From Alphaproteobacteria bacterium (GTDB lineage: Bacteria; Pseudomonadota; Alphaproteobacteria; Micropepsales; Micropepsaceae), in assembly GCA_021325375.1 (NCBI GenBank), contig JAJPHG010000029.1:1-64000 (forward strand): 64,000 nt of DNA, written 5' to 3'. Position 1 is the stretch's first letter. The number at the start of each line of letters is the position of its first letter. The position numbers and the translations under genes were made by a program. Shown piece after piece: positions 44,046 through 53,031 of this stretch. The notes under the pieces are model-generated. The model ran no database searches and had not been told where the DNA came from. It saw only the letters and a program-made list of their open reading frames with translations.

Positions 44046-46883
44046 CTAGCCATGGTGCACCTCCGGCAGGGCGATGATTTCCAGCGGAGCGCGGGCCAGC
44101 CAGGTGGCGGCCGCCTTTCGCACCTCTTGCAGCGTCACGCCCGTGAACAACGGAATCATCACGATCATTTCGTCGAGCCTTTGCGGCTGGCGCGCGGAAC
44201 CGTCAAGCCCGCCGATCCACCAATTGTTGGTCTTCTGGCGGGCGGCGAGGCCGGCGAGGATAGGCTTGCGGGCCGATTCGACGTCCTCGTCGGTGATCTC
44301 GCCCTGCGCCATCCGCGCGGCGATGTCGCGGATCTCGGCGCGCACGATATCGGCGTCCTGCGGCGACGTCTCCACGAGCGCCTGCATGTAGCCTTGATCG
44401 GCGTTGTCGGGCGTGAACATTTCCACTTCCGGCGCGTAGGATTTTCCCATCTCCTGGCGTATGCGGTGGCGCAGCTTGTTGTCGAAGACTTTTCGCAGGA
44501 GCATCAGCGAGACTTCCTCGCGCCGCCGCTCCGGCACGGCGACGTAAAGCGGCCAATCGGCGCCGACGACCGCCACCTCGGCGGGACCTTCCCGCGTCGT
44601 CCGCACCGGCGCGATCGGATGGTCGGGGAAGCGCAGAAACGATGCATCCCCGCGGTCGCGGTTGCCGGCTTTCCTCGGCCGCAGCGCGCCGAAGGTTTCC
44701 GCGACGTATTCCGTCGCCGCGGCCTCGTCGACGTCGCCGACGATCGTGACCTCAAGAGGCGCGTCGGTGAGCGCGGGCTTGAGGAAATGCGCGATATCTG
44801 CGGCACGCAGCCCAAGCAGTTCCCGCCGCGGCGCAAGCCCCTCGCTGCCGACCGCGGATTCCAGCGCATAGCGAGCGACCAGCTCGGGCTCCGAGCGAGC
44901 TCTGCGGTAGAGGTAGTCCATCAGCGTCGGCATGCGCGCGTTGTACGTCTCGCGAAAGCCGGGATCGGTGGCGAAGGCGGCGAGGATCTGCAGTTGGATG
45001 TTGAGACCGCGCTGGCTCGTGGCGCCTTTGAGAACGAACGCGTCGTCTTCGATCTCCAGCGCCGCGTCCCATCCGGTCTGCGAGAAGAGTTCCTGCATGT
45101 CCTGGATGTCGTTCCGCCCAAGCCCCATATAGGCGAACAACTGCGATCCGAACTCGGCGGCAACGCGCTTGCGATCGGGAATTTCGCGGCGCCCGGCTCC
45201 GAAACGCACGTGGACCTTCACGGCATCGCGCTCGAAATCCGTGTGCTTGAAATTGAGGACGACGCCGTTCTCGAACGTCACCCGCACGAATTCCGGCGAT
45301 GCGATCGCTTCGCGCTTCACGACCGCGCCGCGGGTTCCGAACGCGGCATAGGCCCAAGCGGCAGCTTTCGCCGGCCGCGCCGCTGCGTCCGGCGGCGCGC
45401 GCCCGCCGGTCTCCAGCGCCTGGCGCACCGCGTCGGGCGAAACCGGGTCCTCGGTGGACAGCATGATCAGCGGGCCGCCGCCGGACCAGTCCTTCGCAAA
45501 AGCATCCGCGACGTCGCGCGGCGAGATGCGCTCGACAGCGGCGTCGAAGGCGCGGAACGCTTCGGTCGGGGAGGCCACGACATCGCCGGCAGCTTCCTTG
45601 TCCGCGATCAAGACCGCAAGCTCGCCCGACGTTCGCGTCGCCGCGGCGCGCATGCCGCCGCGAAGCCTGGCGCGTTCGGCGTCGACGGCATCGTCGACTT
45701 CCTGTTGCGTCGGCCCTTGTTCGGAAAAGCGCTGCCGTTGCGCTTCGGAGGCACGCAACGCACGGTTCCAGCCGCCCAGGAGCGGGACGGTGTCGACGCA
45801 GCTCACCCGCGCTTCGCGCAGGTCGTTGGATGAAAACGCCTCGGAGGAAAGGAACGGGGCGTCGTCCGGCTTGGTCACGGCGGCGAGCCGGCGGTTGAGG
45901 ATGCCGGTCCAAAGCTTGGTGAGCATCGTGTCGCGAAGCCGCGTCACGTCGTCGACGGGTTCGAGATGCGCCGCACCGACGCGGCAGACCGATATCCGCG
46001 CCGACAGCCTCGTTTCGGTGCGCGTGCGGATGTCGAGGCCGCGCCGCTCGTCGGGCTTTGCGAACCCCACGCGCACAGGCTTCGGTCCGTCGCTGCGCCA
46101 GCTCGCGAACGCGTCGCGGATGCGCTGTTCGAGCTGATCCTGCGGTTCGTCCCCGACCGCGACGATGAACGCGTTGTCGGGCCGATACCAGCGGCGATAG
46201 AAATTCTGCAGCGACGTTCCCGTGAGCGCGCGCAATTCATCGGGGCTGCCGAACGTATCGGGCCGCGTCGAACGCAAGCCCGGCGTCAGCAATCGCTGGG
46301 CGTCTTCCTGCGCCACGAGCTCGGGACCCAGCCGCACCTGGCGTTCGGCCAGGATGATGGCGCGCTCCCGGTCGACGGCGTCTTGCGAGAAGGCCGTGCC
46401 GTCCGCGACCTTGCGCAGCCATGTGAAAGCGAGGTCGAGAGAGCTCGGCTGGTCGTTGAGCAGATCGAGACTGTAGGTGGTCGAGAAAAGATCGGTTCTC
46501 GCGTTCTGATCGCGGCCGAATTCGACCCCGGCATTCGCGAACTGCGTTTCGAGACCTGCCTCATGGGCGTTTTGTCCGCCGCTGAACGCCATGTGCTCGA
46601 CGAAATGGGCCGCGCCGCGCTCCCCCTTTTCCTCGTCGAAAGCGCCGGCGTCGAACGACAACCGCAACGACAAAGCCCCTGCGGGCGTGGCGTTGCGCAT
46701 CACGGCGTAGTGCAATCCATTCGGCAGGACACCGAAGCGGATGTCCGGATCGGAAAGAATTGCGGCGGCGGAATCGATCGGCGCGGCGGGCTGCCCGCTT
46801 GAATGCTCATCAGCGGCGCAAACGCATGCGTACAACGCAAACAGCGCGGCCAAGCCCGCGCGCCGTGCACAGATCCTCGACAT
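44046..46883 (-). CDS. Periplasmic M16-family zinc protease (PqqL-like)
   Basis: 945 residues from ATG 46883 (GGGG 7 bases upstream). The signal sequence is MSRICARRAGLAALFALYACVCA. The inverted zinc motif HFVEH occupies 93-97 (His93, Glu96, His97) with the downstream Glu region in RERAIILAERQ. A second, inactive M16 half occupies the C-terminal 450 residues, as in E. coli PqqL and pitrilysin-type clamshells. Such enzymes degrade short unfolded peptides or imported polypeptides. It is followed in the operon by the large TPR protein. Confidence 0.92.
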   Translation of the reverse strand: MSRICARRAGLAALFALYACVCAADEHSSGQPAAPIDSAAAILSDPDIRFGVLPNGLHYAVMRNATPAGALSLRLSFDAGAFDEEKGERGAAHFVEHMAFSGGQNAHEAGLETQFANAGVEFGRDQNARTDLFSTTYSLDLLNDQPSSLDLAFTWLRKVADGTAFSQDAVDRERAIILAERQVRLGPELVAQEDAQRLLTPGLRSTRPDTFGSPDELRALTGTSLQNFYRRWYRPDNAFIVAVGDEPQDQLEQRIRDAFASWRSDGPKPVRVGFAKPDERRGLDIRTRTETRLSARISVCRVGAAHLEPVDDVTRLRDTMLTKLWTGILNRRLAAVTKPDDAPFLSSEAFSSNDLREARVSCVDTVPLLGGWNRALRASEAQRQRFSEQGPTQQEVDDAVDAERARLRGGMRAAATRTSGELAVLIADKEAAGDVVASPTEAFRAFDAAVERISPRDVADAFAKDWSGGGPLIMLSTEDPVSPDAVRQALETGGRAPPDAAARPAKAAAWAYAAFGTRGAVVKREAIASPEFVRVTFENGVVLNFKHTDFERDAVKVHVRFGAGRREIPDRKRVAAEFGSQLFAYMGLGRNDIQDMQELFSQTGWDAALEIEDDAFVLKGATSQRGLNIQLQILAAFATDPGFRETYNARMPTLMDYLYRRARSEPELVARYALESAVGSEGLAPRRELLGLRAADIAHFLKPALTDAPLEVTIVGDVDEAAATEYVAETFGALRPRKAGNRDRGDASFLRFPDHPIAPVRTTREGPAEVAVVGADWPLYVAVPERRREEVSLMLLRKVFDNKLRHRIRQEMGKSYAPEVEMFTPDNADQGYMQALVETSPQDADIVRAEIRDIAARMAQGEITDEDVESARKPILAGLAARQKTNNWWIGGLDGSARQPQRLDEMIVMIPLFTGVTLQEVRKAAATWLARAPLEIIALPEVHHG

Positions 46884-46962
46884 CAAACGCCCCACCCACC
46901 CCCGGGCGGACTATAGGATATAGGAGCGTCGACAGATATAGGAGAACCGCCGCATCAACCGC

Positions 46963-49491
46963 CTATTGTTCCCGCAACTGGCGCGCCGGCCGGGCGGTGA
47001 GCGCCCTCCAAGAGCCGGCCAAGCCCATCACCAGGGCCGCGACACCACCGCCCAGAACGGTCAGCGAGACGGCGCCGGGATCGAAGACGAAGGGCAGCCC
47101 GAAGACATTCCCGGCGATCGCCCACGCTGCCGCCGTTCCGATGCCGATCGCGAGCACGCCGGAGACCGCCCCCAACAGTGCGTATTCGATGGCATAGATG
47201 GCGAAAATCCGCCCGCGCGTGGCGCCGAGAACTTTCAGCATGGTCGCGGCCGCCAGCCGCGCGCGCTGGCTGGCGGCAATGGCGCCCGCCAGGACCAAGA
47301 GCCCTGCGAGGATCGTGACGAGCCCAGCCGCGTCAATGCCGACGCTCAACTGCTGCAGCATCGCGCTCACCTGCGCGATGGCGTCTTTCACGCGAACCGC
47401 GGAAACATTCGGGAAAGCATCGGTGACCGCGCGGTAGAGCGGCTCCTCGTCCTTTGGTGCCACGCGCACGGTGGCCAGGAAGCTGTGCGGCGCCTTGTCG
47501 ATCAGGCCCGGCGACAGGACAAGAACGAAGTTCTGCCGTCCGTTGCTGAAATTCACCTCGCGCAGATTGGCGATGCGCCCGTCGATCTCGCGCCCGAGCA
47601 CGTTGAGGCCGATGGCGTCGCCGATCTTCAGGTCCAAGCCATGCGCCACGTCCGCGTCGAGGGAAATCAGCGTCGGGCCGCGATAGCTTGCCGGCCACCA
47701 TTTGCCCTCGACGATTTCGGTATCCTTCGGCGGCGCGGCCGCATAGGTGATGCCGCGGTCGCCGCTCAGCACCCAGCGCATGCCGCTCGGGACCTTCACA
47801 TCGCGCGCCGGCACGCCTTTCAGCGAGACGATCCTTCCGCGGATCATCGGCGTGCGCCGGTAGTCCTGTGCGGAGGCAAAGCGCGATACGATGCGATCGA
47901 ACGCTTTCGCCTGGTCCGGCTGGATGTCGATGAAGAAGAAGCTGGGGGCGCTCTCGGGGAGCTCGTCGCGAACTTGCGCAGCAATGGTATGGCCGAGCAG
48001 CGTGACGGTTGCGAGCAGCGTGAGACCCAGGCCGAGCGCCGTGACCACGCCGGCCGTTCCCGCGCCGGGCCGCACGAGATTGGCGAGAGCCAGGCGAAGA
48101 TTCGTGTCGGCCGCGCGCGGCAATCGCGCGATCGCCCAGCGCAATCCGCCGGCGATCAGACGAAGGACCAGCAGGCCTCCCGCGATGCCGCCGAGAAATT
48201 CCACCGCGAAAGATCTTGACGGCGCGATCGCGAGCGCCAGAAGCAGGACCGCGATACCGGCGCTCCCGGAAACGAGCCAATACGGCCAGCGGATTCGCGC
48301 GCGGCTGGGATCCACGATATCGCGGAACAGGCTGGCCGGCGTGATCGCCCGCGCCCGCGCCAGTGGCGGGACTGCGAACGCTGCCGCCGCGAGCAATCCG
48401 AACGCACCGGCCAGCAGAAGCGGTTTCGGATAGATCGCGAACACGGTCGGCAGGGGAAGGCTGGCGCCGTAGAGCCACCCGATGAGAAACGACACCAGGG
48501 CGCCGCCTATCGCACCGGCGACGACCGCCAGCGCCGCGATGGTCATGATCTGGATGAAGAAAGCCATGAAGATGAGCCCGCCGTCCGCGCCCAGGCTCTT
48601 GAAGATCGCGATCTCGTCACGCTTGCGGTCGAGGAAGGCCGAAATCGCCTGTCCGGCGCCGACGCCGCCGACGGCAAGAACGGTCAGCCCCGTCAGTGTC
48701 AGGAACATCGTGACCTGATCGATGAAGCTGCGCGTGCCGGGCGCCGGATTCTCGCGCGTGCGGATTTCCCAGCCCGCGTCGGGGAACGAGCGGATGGCCG
48801 CCTGGCGGAATTCTTCGGTCGAAAACGACGGCGGCGCCGCGATGCGATAGCCGTATTCGATGAGGCTGCCCAAGGTCACCAGACCGGTGCGCTGCAACGC
48901 GTCCTTCGATATCAACAGGTGCGGACCGAGGCTGAAGCCGCCCGAGACGCGACCCGGCTCCGCGACGAGAACCGCGTTGATGCGGAAATCCTGCGTGCCG
49001 ATGCGCACGGTGCTGCCGCGCGCGATGTGCAGGCGGTCGAACAGCGTCTCCTCGGCGACCGCGCCGCAGATCTTGCCGTCGCATTTCAGCGCGTCGCGCA
49101 ACGCCATGTCGGGCGAGAGCTGCACGTGGCCGTAGAGCGGGTAGAGATCGTCACCGGCCCTCAGCTCGATGAGCTGCCGCTCGCCTTCCGCGCCGTTCCT
49201 GATCGCATAGGCCATGGCGCGCATCGCGGCGGTCTCGGAGACGCGCCCAGTGCGCGCCAGAAACGCGTGCTCGGCCGCCGTCGTCTCGCGATGCACCAGA
49301 CTGACCAAAGCGTCGCCGCCGAGCAGCACGCGGCCCTGCTCCGACATGCCGGTCAGGAAGGCCTCGGAAAGCGATCCGACTGCGGCGATCGCCATCACGC
49401 CCAGGACCAGCGAGGCGAAGAAGATGCGGAATCCGGAAAGACCGCTGCGCAGCTCGCGGCGCGCCAGTCGGAAGGCGAGCGCGATGTTCAT
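46963..49491 (-). CDS. ybbP: ABC transporter permease, YbbP/FtsX type
   Basis: 842 residues with an N-terminal membrane helix, a large periplasmic MacB-PCD-like domain (about 45-245), three helices of a first FtsX domain (about 255-390), a second periplasmic domain (about 490-700) and a C-terminal FtsX domain (about 715-840). This double-FtsX layout is that of YbbP. Its ATG overlaps the YbbA stop (49488-49491). With YbbA it forms a MacB-like mechanotransmission ABC system at the inner membrane. The divergent tesA neighbour is the classical arrangement seen in E. coli. Confidence 0.93.
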   Translation of the reverse strand: MNIALAFRLARRELRSGLSGFRIFFASLVLGVMAIAAVGSLSEAFLTGMSEQGRVLLGGDALVSLVHRETTAAEHAFLARTGRVSETAAMRAMAYAIRNGAEGERQLIELRAGDDLYPLYGHVQLSPDMALRDALKCDGKICGAVAEETLFDRLHIARGSTVRIGTQDFRINAVLVAEPGRVSGGFSLGPHLLISKDALQRTGLVTLGSLIEYGYRIAAPPSFSTEEFRQAAIRSFPDAGWEIRTRENPAPGTRSFIDQVTMFLTLTGLTVLAVGGVGAGQAISAFLDRKRDEIAIFKSLGADGGLIFMAFFIQIMTIAALAVVAGAIGGALVSFLIGWLYGASLPLPTVFAIYPKPLLLAGAFGLLAAAAFAVPPLARARAITPASLFRDIVDPSRARIRWPYWLVSGSAGIAVLLLALAIAPSRSFAVEFLGGIAGGLLVLRLIAGGLRWAIARLPRAADTNLRLALANLVRPGAGTAGVVTALGLGLTLLATVTLLGHTIAAQVRDELPESAPSFFFIDIQPDQAKAFDRIVSRFASAQDYRRTPMIRGRIVSLKGVPARDVKVPSGMRWVLSGDRGITYAAAPPKDTEIVEGKWWPASYRGPTLISLDADVAHGLDLKIGDAIGLNVLGREIDGRIANLREVNFSNGRQNFVLVLSPGLIDKAPHSFLATVRVAPKDEEPLYRAVTDAFPNVSAVRVKDAIAQVSAMLQQLSVGIDAAGLVTILAGLLVLAGAIAASQRARLAAATMLKVLGATRGRIFAIYAIEYALLGAVSGVLAIGIGTAAAWAIAGNVFGLPFVFDPGAVSLTVLGGGVAALVMGLAGSWRALTARPARQLREQ

Positions 49492-50171
49492 GCGCGGCTG
49501 TCGGCCACGACGCGGCCGTCCATCAGCCGCACGATTCTGCCGCAGCGCCGCGCGAGCGCCTCCTCATGCGTCACCAGGAACAAGGTCGTGCGCGCGCGGG
49601 CGTGCAGGGCGAAGATGAGGTCGGCGATCTCCGCTCCGGTCGTGCCGTCGAGATTGCCGGTCGGCTCGTCGGCGAACAGCAGCTCGGGCTCGCCCGCCAT
49701 GGCGCGCGCCAGCGCCACGCGCTGCTGCTCGCCGCCGGAAAGCTGGCTGGGATAGTGCTCGGCGCGAACCGCGAGACCGACGGCGTCGAGCGCGGTCTTG
49801 GCGCGCTTGAAGGCGCCCTGCGTCCCGGCCAGTTCCAGCGGCACCGCGACGTTCTCCAGAGCCGTCATCGTCGCGATCAGGTGGAAGGACTGGAACACGA
49901 TCCCGACGCGGCCGCGGCGGAAACGCGCCAGCTCATCCTCGGAACGCCGCGTGATGTCCTCGCCGGTCACCGCGACGCGACCCGAGGTGGCGGCCTCGAG
50001 GCCGGCCGCGATCATCAGAAGCGACGACTTGCCGGAACCCGACGGACCCAAAAGCGCGACAGACTCGCCGGCATCCACCTTCAGCGACACGCCGTTCAGG
50101 ATGTTCACCAATCCCGCGGCGTTGGGCAGCGCCAGGCGTACGTCTTCCAGATCGATCGCCGAACGCTGCAT
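49488..50171 (-). CDS. ybbA: ABC transporter ATP-binding protein, YbbA/LolD type
   Basis: 227 residues with Walker A GPSGSGKS (42-49), Q-loop Gln94, signature LSGGEQ (144-149), and Walker B LLFADE (164-169) followed by PTGNLDG, the hallmark of the MacB/LolD/FtsE group. It powers the permease encoded by the overlapping downstream gene. It is divergent from the TesA gene with a 47-bp gap that must contain both promoters. Confidence 0.95.
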   Translation of the reverse strand: MQRSAIDLEDVRLALPNAAGLVNILNGVSLKVDAGESVALLGPSGSGKSSLLMIAAGLEAATSGRVAVTGEDITRRSEDELARFRRGRVGIVFQSFHLIATMTALENVAVPLELAGTQGAFKRAKTALDAVGLAVRAEHYPSQLSGGEQQRVALARAMAGEPELLFADEPTGNLDGTTGAEIADLIFALHARARTTLFLVTHEEALARRCGRIVRLMDGRVVADSRA

Positions 50172-50218
50172 GAAGTGATTCCCGTGATAGGCTGGCAGGG
50201 CACTCTAGGCGATATGGC

Positions 50219-50860
50219 ATGAAAATCGCGGGTTTCAAGCTTGTCCGTGCGGCGCTCGCCGCCATGGCCGCGCTGACGCTCGCGGCCCGTCCGGCAGATT
50301 GCGCGCCGGTGAAGATCCTCGCTCTGGGAACCAGCCTGACGCAGGGCTACGGCCTGCCCCCCGGCACCGAATTCACGACCGTTCTGCAGGAAAAACTCAA
50401 ATCGGCCGGGGTGGATGCGACGATCATCAATGCCGGCGTTTCGGGCGACACCTCCGCCGACGGGCTCTCGCGGCTGAACTGGTCGCTGGCCGACAATCCC
50501 AACGCCGCCATCATAGAACTCGGCTCCAATGACGCGCTGCGCGGCCTGGCGCCTGCCCAGACCGAGAAGAACCTGGCTGCCATTCTCTCGAGGTTGAAGG
50601 CCGCGCACGTCCCGGTTCTGCTCTGCGGCATGCGCGCGCCGCGCAACCTCGGCCCGGAATATGCCGCGCAGTTCGACGCGATCTATCCCAGGCTCGCCAA
50701 ACAATACGGCGTGCTCTTCTACCCGTTCATCCTGGACGGCGTCGCGCTCGATCCGAAGCTCAATCAGGCCGACGGCATTCACCCCAACCCGGCCGGCGTG
50801 CGGATCATCGTCGGCCGCATCCTGCCGGACGTGCTGCGGCTGACCAGAAGCCGCGGTTGA
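50219..50860 (+). CDS. tesA: Periplasmic SGNH esterase/lysophospholipase (TesA-like)
   Basis: 213 residues with a signal peptide (about 1-28). SGNH blocks: the nucleophile Ser39 in LALGTSLTQGYG (GTSL rather than the usual GDSL), the Gly of NAGVSGDTS (Gly77), Asn105 in ELGSND, and the Asp185/His188 pair in DGIHPN. It hydrolyses acyl esters, thioesters or lysophospholipids in the periplasm. The divergent placement against ybbA/ybbP matches the conserved tesA-ybbAP neighbourhood. Confidence 0.93.
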   Translation: MKIAGFKLVRAALAAMAALTLAARPADCAPVKILALGTSLTQGYGLPPGTEFTTVLQEKLKSAGVDATIINAGVSGDTSADGLSRLNWSLADNPNAAIIELGSNDALRGLAPAQTEKNLAAILSRLKAAHVPVLLCGMRAPRNLGPEYAAQFDAIYPRLAKQYGVLFYPFILDGVALDPKLNQADGIHPNPAGVRIIVGRILPDVLRLTRSRG

Positions 50861-50865
50861 GCCGC

Positions 50866-51021
50866 TCAAGCCGCAAAAAATCCCGTTTCCTTCATGTCCC
50901 CCTGCTCGGAACGGAGGCCGACATCGCGGAGGCATTCGCGAAAGTCCGCGCCTGCGCGGACGAGCTTGGCGATCTCAAGGACGTGCCTGGGATTTCTGGG
51001 CCGGCCGATCAGCGAGACCAC
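50866..51021 (-). CDS. Possible 51-residue ORF downstream of the methyltransferase gene
   Basis: A GTG-initiated frame (51021) overlaps the last 13 bases of the methyltransferase gene in another frame and encodes a peptide that looks protein-like (LIGRPRNPRHVLEIAKL, ending MKETGFFAA). It has no recognised family or clear ribosome site. It could be a small coupled gene, a frameshifted remnant of a longer neighbour, or chance. Confidence 0.25.
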   Translation of the reverse strand: MVSLIGRPRNPRHVLEIAKLVRAGADFRECLRDVGLRSEQGDMKETGFFAA

Positions 51022-51893
51022 CGGCTGAAATGCGCCAGCGACAGAAGGCGCTGGGTATCGGCTTCACGCGTCACCATCTCCCCGCCCTCGACATGGCCGC
51101 CCAGGTCGGACATGGCGTGCTCGAGCGCATAGCGCACCGCGAGCGACGAGGCGCGGATGGCATAGGTCGTGAGCACGACGAAGAGCGGCTTGTCGCTCAG
51201 CGCCTCGCGGCAGAGCTTCAACAGCTCGGGAAGATCGTCGAACAGCTTCCAGACCTCGCCCTTGGCGCCGCGGCCGAATTTCGGGGGATCGACGATGATC
51301 GCGTCGTATTTCTGGTCGCGTCGCGCCGCCCGCGCCATGAATTTCATCGCATCGTCGCAAATGAAGCGGATCGTCTTGCCTTCCAGCCCGGCCGCTTCCT
51401 GGTTCTCGCGCGTGTAGGTCAGCGCCTTCTTCGAGGAATCGAGATGGGTGACGTCCGCGCCGGCCCGCGCCGCGATCAATGACGCGACACCGGTGTAGCC
51501 GAAGAGATTGATCACCCGCACCGGACTGCGCGCGCCTGCGATCTTGTCCTCGATCCAATCCCACTGCACCGCCTGCTCGGGAAAGAAGCCCAGATGGCGG
51601 AACGGCGTGCAATGGGCCCAGAACCGCAGGCCGCGATATTCCATGATCCATCGCTCTTCGACGCCGTCGCGCAGGCGCCATTTGCCCGCGTCCTCGTCGT
51701 CGCCGCTCACGAACACGCCGTCCGCCTGCGCCCATTGGCGTTCGTCGAGGCGCGGCGTCCATAGCGCCTGCGGCTCCGGCCGCACGAACCGGTACGGCCC
51801 GAATTTCTCGAGCTTCTTGCCGTTTCCCGTGTCGAGCAGCGCGTAGTCGCTCCAGCGGCCGGCATCGAGCAGCGCGATCTTGGGAGCGTTCAT
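51009..51893 (-). CDS. Class I SAM-dependent rRNA methyltransferase, RlmI/RlmK-like catalytic domain
   Basis: 294 residues from ATG 51893. SAM-binding motif NLFGYTGVAS (129-138), acidic loop HLDSSKKAL, and catalytic DPPKFGRG (202-209), as in 23S rRNA methyltransferases of the RlmI/K type. The PUA domain of RlmI is absent; about 110 N-terminal residues form a different beta-rich domain. Target base is not predictable from sequence. It lies downstream of a SpoU methyltransferase gene on the same strand, separated by 149 bp that include a hairpin. Confidence 0.9.
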   Translation of the reverse strand: MNAPKIALLDAGRWSDYALLDTGNGKKLEKFGPYRFVRPEPQALWTPRLDERQWAQADGVFVSGDDEDAGKWRLRDGVEERWIMEYRGLRFWAHCTPFRHLGFFPEQAVQWDWIEDKIAGARSPVRVINLFGYTGVASLIAARAGADVTHLDSSKKALTYTRENQEAAGLEGKTIRFICDDAMKFMARAARRDQKYDAIIVDPPKFGRGAKGEVWKLFDDLPELLKLCREALSDKPLFVVLTTYAIRASSLAVRYALEHAMSDLGGHVEGGEMVTREADTQRLLSLAHFSRWSR

Positions 51894-51916
51894 GGCGTGC
51901 CCGGGGCCGGAGCCGG

Positions 51917-51941
51917 CATTTCGCGGACGATCTGCGAAATG
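51917..51941. repeat. 8-bp-arm stem-loop before the methyltransferase start
   Basis: CATTTCGC (51917-51924) and GCGAAATG (51934-51941) are perfect inverted repeats around a 9-base loop, 23 bp upstream of the minus-strand ATG at 51893. There is no U-tract, so it is more like an operator or 5'-leader structure than a terminator. Confidence 0.4.
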
Positions 51942-51962
51942 GGCTGGTTCATCCATGACGCG

Positions 51963-51992
51963 ACGATACAGAAGACGCACGACGCTGTTCAA
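51963..51992 (-). promoter_or_regulatory. Possible sigma-70 promoter for the methyltransferase gene
   Basis: On the minus strand TTGAAC (51992-51987) and TATCGT (51968-51963) are separated by 18 bases, placing a transcript start just upstream of the stem-loop at 51917-51941. Confidence 0.3.
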
Positions 51993-52042
51993 GGCCGTCT
52001 TCCGCAGCTCGGGCATCTCCATCGCCCCTGCCGAGTAGGCCT

Positions 52043-52849
52043 CTAAATGGCGATGTAGGGACGCCGTGTTTCGTAAAGCACCAGCGCCGCCGCCGTGGCG
52101 AGGTTCAGCGAGTCCACGCCGCCGACCATCGGGATCTTGACGAGGCGCGAGCATGCCTGCGCCACCGGCGCGGACAGGCCCGATTGCTCCGTGCCCATCA
52201 CGACGAGCGCGGGCCCCTGATAGGCGCGGCGATAGTCGGTGTCGGTGGCGACATGCGTGCCGATCGACTCGCCCGGCCAGCGCCGCATCAGTGCGAGGAA
52301 ATCGTCCTGGCTCATGCGCGCGAGCGGCACGCGGAAGATCGCGCCGACCGACGCGCGCACCGCTTCGATCGCGAAGGGATCGCAGCTTTCGCCGACGAGC
52401 ACGATCACCCGCACGCCGACCGCTGCCGCCGTGCGCATGATCGTGCCCACATTGCGCGGATAGCGCGCGGATTCGAGCGCCAGCCACGTCTCGGCCGGCT
52501 CGCGCGACGGCTCGGGCGCTTCGGTCCATCGCTGCTCCAGCGCGCAGACCAAGGTTTGCGGATTGTCGCGCTCCGACACCTTGGCCAGCAGCTGGTCGGG
52601 AACGTCGAGGCATTCGGCGCCCTTCGCCAGCGCCCATTCGACAAGCGCGCGCGTGTGGGCGACCTCGATTGCGCCGCGGCCGACCAGCAGGATCTTGGGT
52701 ACCCAGCCTTGTGCGCGCGCGACGTCGAGAACGCCCGCGCCTTCCGCGAGGAACAAGCCGGTCTCGCGGCGCGCTTTGCGCATCTCGAGCGAGCGGATGA
52801 GTTTGATGGTGTCGTTCTGCAGACTGGAGACTTGCCGCAGGCCCTGCAT
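52043..52849 (-). CDS. SpoU/TrmH-family RNA 2'-O-methyltransferase
   Basis: 268 residues. An N-terminal substrate-binding domain (about 1-105, including FLAEGAGVLD) precedes the SPOUT knot with motif 1 RNVGTIMRTAAAVGV (Asn133, Arg139), motif 2 VMGTEQSGLS and motif 3 IPMVGGVDSLNLATAAA. It methylates ribose 2'-OH of tRNA or 23S rRNA; the target is not assignable. Start ATG 52849 is the likeliest. Confidence 0.92.
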   Translation of the reverse strand: MQGLRQVSSLQNDTIKLIRSLEMRKARRETGLFLAEGAGVLDVARAQGWVPKILLVGRGAIEVAHTRALVEWALAKGAECLDVPDQLLAKVSERDNPQTLVCALEQRWTEAPEPSREPAETWLALESARYPRNVGTIMRTAAAVGVRVIVLVGESCDPFAIEAVRASVGAIFRVPLARMSQDDFLALMRRWPGESIGTHVATDTDYRRAYQGPALVVMGTEQSGLSAPVAQACSRLVKIPMVGGVDSLNLATAAALVLYETRRPYIAI

Positions 52850-53031
52850 ATCGTCAGACCACCGTAGATGCGCACGAGTTCGAAGGACCGGCCATGGCCC
52901 TACCTAATGGCGGGTCATGGCGACGGTCAATATGCACAGGCATGAAAGCAGGGACCGAATGGCGCTGGGGCCGTCAGGGCGAGCCTTGCTCCGCGCCTTT
53001 CGGACCCTGGACCGGCGTCCTCGCGGCCCTT

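Noticed and set aside
40869-45833. A 1654-codon open frame on the plus strand
   Set aside because: It is antisense to the glycosylase, the TPR protein and the M16 protease, whose motifs and ribosome sites are clear. Its translation is Arg/Gly/Val/Asp low-complexity, as expected opposite GC-rich codons.
50857-51132. A plus-strand open frame just after tesA
   Set aside because: It overlaps the tesA stop and runs antisense into the methyltransferase gene, with no ribosome site and no recognisable family.
52850-53031. Possible small gene between the SpoU and aminotransferase genes
   Set aside because: Short frames exist on the plus strand, but none has a ribosome site or protein-like composition.
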